A stretch of DNA of 64,000 nucleotides from an uncultured Pelagibacteraceae bacterium (GTDB lineage: Bacteria; Pseudomonadota; Alphaproteobacteria; Pelagibacterales; AG-422-B15), in NCBI GenBank assembly GCA_902544065.1, contig CACCAS010000003.1, positions 179,424 to 243,423 of the forward strand, given 5' to 3'. This document shows positions 61,476 to 64,000 of the stretch, one piece after another (the first letter of the stretch is position 1; every line of letters starts with the position of its first letter). The notes beneath the pieces were generated by a model. That model was not told the DNA's origin. It saw only the letters and a list, made by a program, of their open reading frames with translations, and ran no database searches. A program made the translations under genes and the position numbers.

Positions 61476-62639
61476 CTATGAATATTTTTTTGAGGTTACT
61501 TCTTCAAGCATGAGTATCATTTTAGTTTTATACTCTTCATCAGTAGCTGAGTCAGTTTCTAAAACAGAAAAAAAACCTGCCACAACATTAGTTTCTAAAT
61601 TAATCATCAAAAACTGTCCACCATATCCAGAATGCCCAATCCAATTATTCGATTTCATTGTTTGATTTGAATAATAAACATATTTTTCATCTTTTAAGTG
61701 CATATATTTTGGACCTTTATTAGATACAGTTTCGTTAATAAATTTCTCCGAGCCGATAATTCTATCTCTTATTCCTTTGCCTCTTCTTGAGAACAAGAGG
61801 CCCATACGCAAAAAATCTCGTGTCATAAGGCAACCTCCACCGGATAACCATGGCATTCCACCTCTATCAGTTGCCATATACAATCCATCTTCAAAACCCA
61901 TGGCTTCAACAGAAGATAGAAGCCAATCATGCAATTTCCGATCACTTATTTTTTCGATTAATAGCGCAATAACATCACTGTTTGCTGACTTATAATATGC
62001 ATTATCTGTATTATTTATAACTGAACCACTCATATCTGTTTCAATTTGATTAAGAAACTCTTCTTGTAATACTTCATTCGTACCTTCATCTGGTATTCGC
62101 CAGCCACCAACAGTCTCGTGCATAAATGATGTTGAATAAGGATCAGTATAATCTTCAGTGAAAGCATTAACTATGTTCATGTTTAAAACATTTTGAACAG
62201 TTGCCTCGGCGTAACCTCTTCCAATATTGGGTAGATAATATGAAATAGGTTTTTCTAACTGCAATTTGCCTTTTTCTAAAAGCTCGCCAACAAATAAATT
62301 AAGAAACATTTTTGAGATTGACATAATTGTTTGTGGCTGCAAAGAAGAGAAATCGTCCGCGTATTTCTCATAAAATATATCTTGTTCTTTTCCTACGATT
62401 AGAGAGCAAAATGATTTATGACCAGTCATTTCCTTTACTGACGGTATTTCTTTAATCTCATTTTTGTGATTTTCATTTAGTTCCAAAATATAATCAGACC
62501 TTAATAAAATTCCGTATCTATTAATTTTATGAAGGTTTCTATAGCCAGTCCTCCTGTACTCTGGCAGATTCCATTTGGCCTTATTATCACGTAAAGTAAC
62601 AAGAGTTGGGTTCGGGATATCAGTTAGCTTGTAATTCAT
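61476..62639 (-). CDS. Serine hydrolase, class C beta-lactamase/esterase-like
   Basis: 387 aa penicillin-recognising fold: the SxxK nucleophile lies in MSISKMFLNLFVGELLEKG, the Tyr of the YxN element is in AYYKSANSDVIALLIEKIS, and WIGHSGYGGQFLMIN replaces the KTG box (HxG), as in esterase EstB and D-amino-acid amidases of this family. There is no signal peptide, so a cytosolic esterase or amidase is more likely than antibiotic resistance. Overlaps the amidase gene by 20 bp. Confidence 0.85.
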   Translation of the reverse strand: MNYKLTDIPNPTLVTLRDNKAKWNLPEYRRTGYRNLHKINRYGILLRSDYILELNENHKNEIKEIPSVKEMTGHKSFCSLIVGKEQDIFYEKYADDFSSLQPQTIMSISKMFLNLFVGELLEKGKLQLEKPISYYLPNIGRGYAEATVQNVLNMNIVNAFTEDYTDPYSTSFMHETVGGWRIPDEGTNEVLQEEFLNQIETDMSGSVINNTDNAYYKSANSDVIALLIEKISDRKLHDWLLSSVEAMGFEDGLYMATDRGGMPWLSGGGCLMTRDFLRMGLLFSRRGKGIRDRIIGSEKFINETVSNKGPKYMHLKDEKYVYYSNQTMKSNNWIGHSGYGGQFLMINLETNVVAGFFSVLETDSATDEEYKTKMILMLEEVTSKKYS

Positions 62640-64000
62640 TTATTATGTCAGGTTGTATTTTTGAACGATTAAAAATTTCTTCATAGCATTTGCTAATATG
62701 AATTACTTTCTCATCTGATTTATTTTTACCAATTAATTGCATTCCCATCGGAAGCCCCTTTTCATTAAAGCCAACAGGGACTGAAATAGTCGGCAGTTGG
62801 AACATGCTCGCAAATACTGTGACTTCCATCCATCGATGATATGTATCCATTTGAGTTTCTTGGATACTTTTGGGGAAATCTATTTCTTTATCAAATGGAA
62901 ATAGTTGGGCAGAGGGCAAAGCGAGAAAGTCGTATTTATCAAAGAGACTGTCAACATAAGAACGATCCTTTAAATAATGATTTATAGCATTGGAAATATC
63001 AGCTTCTTTTATTTTTTCTCCTTGCTCATATTCCCATTTGACAGGAAAGCCTAGCTCTTCAAAATTTTGAATATGCATTGAGGACAGATCATCAAACGTT
63101 ATTTTTGATCTAAGATTACACCATACTTCCCATAATTTATCAGGATCTATTTTTATATTGCATTGCTCTATTGATATTTTCTTTTCTGCAGCAGCGAATT
63201 GATTTAATGCAATCTCACATAATTCTATAATCCCTTTTTCAAAAGTATAATTTTCAATAAAGTTACTCAACCAGCCAATTCTTATATTGCTATTTAAATA
63301 TTTTTCAATTGATCGAAACGAGCCTTCAAAGCTATAGGAGTAATGATCTTCATCATCTATACCTGATACTGAATCTAAAAAAATACTCAAGTCTTCCGGA
63401 GTTCGAGCAATGCCGCCGGGGGTTGTTAATACAGGATATTTACTTTCTCCTCTTTTATCGGGAATGAGGCCAGGACTAGGTCTAAAACCATATAAGTTTG
63501 TATAAGCCGCAGGGTTTCTGCAAGACCCCATCATATCAGTGCCATCTGAAAATGGGATAAGGCAACTGGCTACCGCAGCCGATGCTCCTCCGCTGGAGCC
63601 GCCCGGTGATAGACTGAGGTTATATGGATTAGAAGTTGATTTAAATAACTTATTCTTTGTATGTGATCCTATTGCTAACTCTGCCATATTTGATTTCCCA
63701 ATAATAGTGGCACCCTGTTGCTTTAGATTTTTTATAATTAATGAGTCAGTCTCTGGAAATTCATTTTGATACTCAGGTATTCCATATGTAGTAGGCAGCT
63801 CTCTGACATCAAACAATTCTTTAGTAACAAATGGAAGTCCAAATAAAATTTGTTTACTTTTAATATCTTGTTTTAAGGAATCTTGTTCTTTAGCTTTTTT
63901 TATAATCCAATCTCGATCCCTTAATGATACAATGGCGTTGAGTTGGGGATTGAGTGTGTCAATATTTGATAAGTATTCTTGAAAAAGCTCCTCTATTTTT
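62620..64000 (-). CDS. Amidase-signature family hydrolase, 5' end outside window
   Basis: The minus-strand frame stays open to the window edge, so the start lies beyond 64000; about 460 codons are visible. Amidase-signature catalytic residues: Lys in FGLPFVTKELFDV, the Ser-cisSer region SPGGSSGGASAAVASCLIPFSDGTDMMGS, and YGFRPSPG. Members hydrolyse amides, including fatty amides, aryl amides and Glu-tRNA amide; GatA proper is unlikely because GatB/GatC are absent and the C-terminal half differs. Cotranscribed with the serine hydrolase, VOC and alpha/beta hydrolase genes. Confidence 0.9.
   Translation of the reverse strand, partial: KIEELFQEYLSNIDTLNPQLNAIVSLRDRDWIIKKAKEQDSLKQDIKSKQILFGLPFVTKELFDVRELPTTYGIPEYQNEFPETDSLIIKNLKQQGATIIGKSNMAELAIGSHTKNKLFKSTSNPYNLSLSPGGSSGGASAAVASCLIPFSDGTDMMGSCRNPAAYTNLYGFRPSPGLIPDKRGESKYPVLTTPGGIARTPEDLSIFLDSVSGIDDEDHYSYSFEGSFRSIEKYLNSNIRIGWLSNFIENYTFEKGIIELCEIALNQFAAAEKKISIEQCNIKIDPDKLWEVWCNLRSKITFDDLSSMHIQNFEELGFPVKWEYEQGEKIKEADISNAINHYLKDRSYVDSLFDKYDFLALPSAQLFPFDKEIDFPKSIQETQMDTYHRWMEVTVFASMFQLPTISVPVGFNEKGLPMGMQLIGKNKSDEKVIHISKCYEEIFNRSKIQPDIINELQAN

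Noticed and set aside
61476..62639. Calling the serine hydrolase an antibiotic-resistance beta-lactamase.
   Set aside because: No signal peptide and an HxG-type box like esterases and D-amino-acid amidases; resistance is not supported.

Overview
The window is a dense, visibly AT-rich bacterial chromosome segment with no integrase, transposase, phage, CRISPR or rRNA/tRNA gene. The gene set (ftsA, lpxC, bamD and ligA in alphaproteobacterial order, mrp, hflKC, degP, an alphaproteobacterial two-piece tmRNA, DUF2065, mreBCD-mrdA-rodA) and the streamlined layout (genes overlapping by 1-20 bp, short spacers) suggest a marine alphaproteobacterium with a reduced genome, of the SAR116 / HIMB59 / AEGEAN-169 / SAR11 grade. 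The exact lineage cannot be fixed from this window. LpxC and LpxB show that it makes lipid A. The mre-mrd operon implies a rod or curved-rod cell.

Layout. 1-13 kb: end of a divergent ftsA, lpxC, bamD, ligA; then, on the minus strand, Xaa-Pro aminopeptidase, UvrD-type helicase, a small ribbon-helix-helix protein and fumC; a thioesterase, two lipoproteins (one only 55 aa), the permuted tmRNA gene and thyX. 13-18.8 kb: mrp facing hflK-hflC-DUF2065-degP-miaA (protein quality control). 18.9-24 kb: ilvB-ilvH-ilvC, then leuA behind a leucine-rich leader peptide. 24-29.4 kb: mreB-mreC-mreD-mrdA-rodA. 29.4-35.2 kb: arginine:glycine amidinotransferase, a degenerate aromatic-hydroxylase-like flavoprotein, two tandem paralogous micro-membrane proteins, and a polar amino-acid/opine ABC importer (binding protein, terminator, two permeases, no ATPase). 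35.2-43 kb: GNAT, SDRs, DsbA-fold isomerase, lpxB, recX, nitroreductase, haloalkane-dehalogenase-like hydrolase, MFS carrier, isoprenylcysteine-methyltransferase-like protein. 43-46 kb: hisI, rpmF, and the D-glutamate pair dgcA/dgcN. 46-51 kb: a 2Fe-2S ferredoxin behind a terminator-bearing leader, a DUF1214/DUF1254 pair, and an operon of ferredoxin reductase, two methyltransferases and a Baeyer-Villiger-type monooxygenase.

51-57 kb is the most interesting region: an acyl-CoA synthetase and fhs run divergently from metF and a DmdA-like GcvT-family methyltransferase. Together these could demethylate an unknown methylated compound onto tetrahydrofolate and oxidise the methyl group to formate. 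The metF-gcvT transcript is preceded by two perfect, interleaved 8-bp inverted repeats with the geometry of an H-type RNA pseudoknot, a candidate undescribed riboswitch. 57-64 kb: msrA, an enolase-superfamily enzyme with a MatB-type malonyl-CoA synthetase, then overlapping minus-strand genes for an alpha/beta hydrolase, a VOC protein, a serine hydrolase and an amidase that runs off the window.

All functional calls are from reading sequence motifs; no database search was run.
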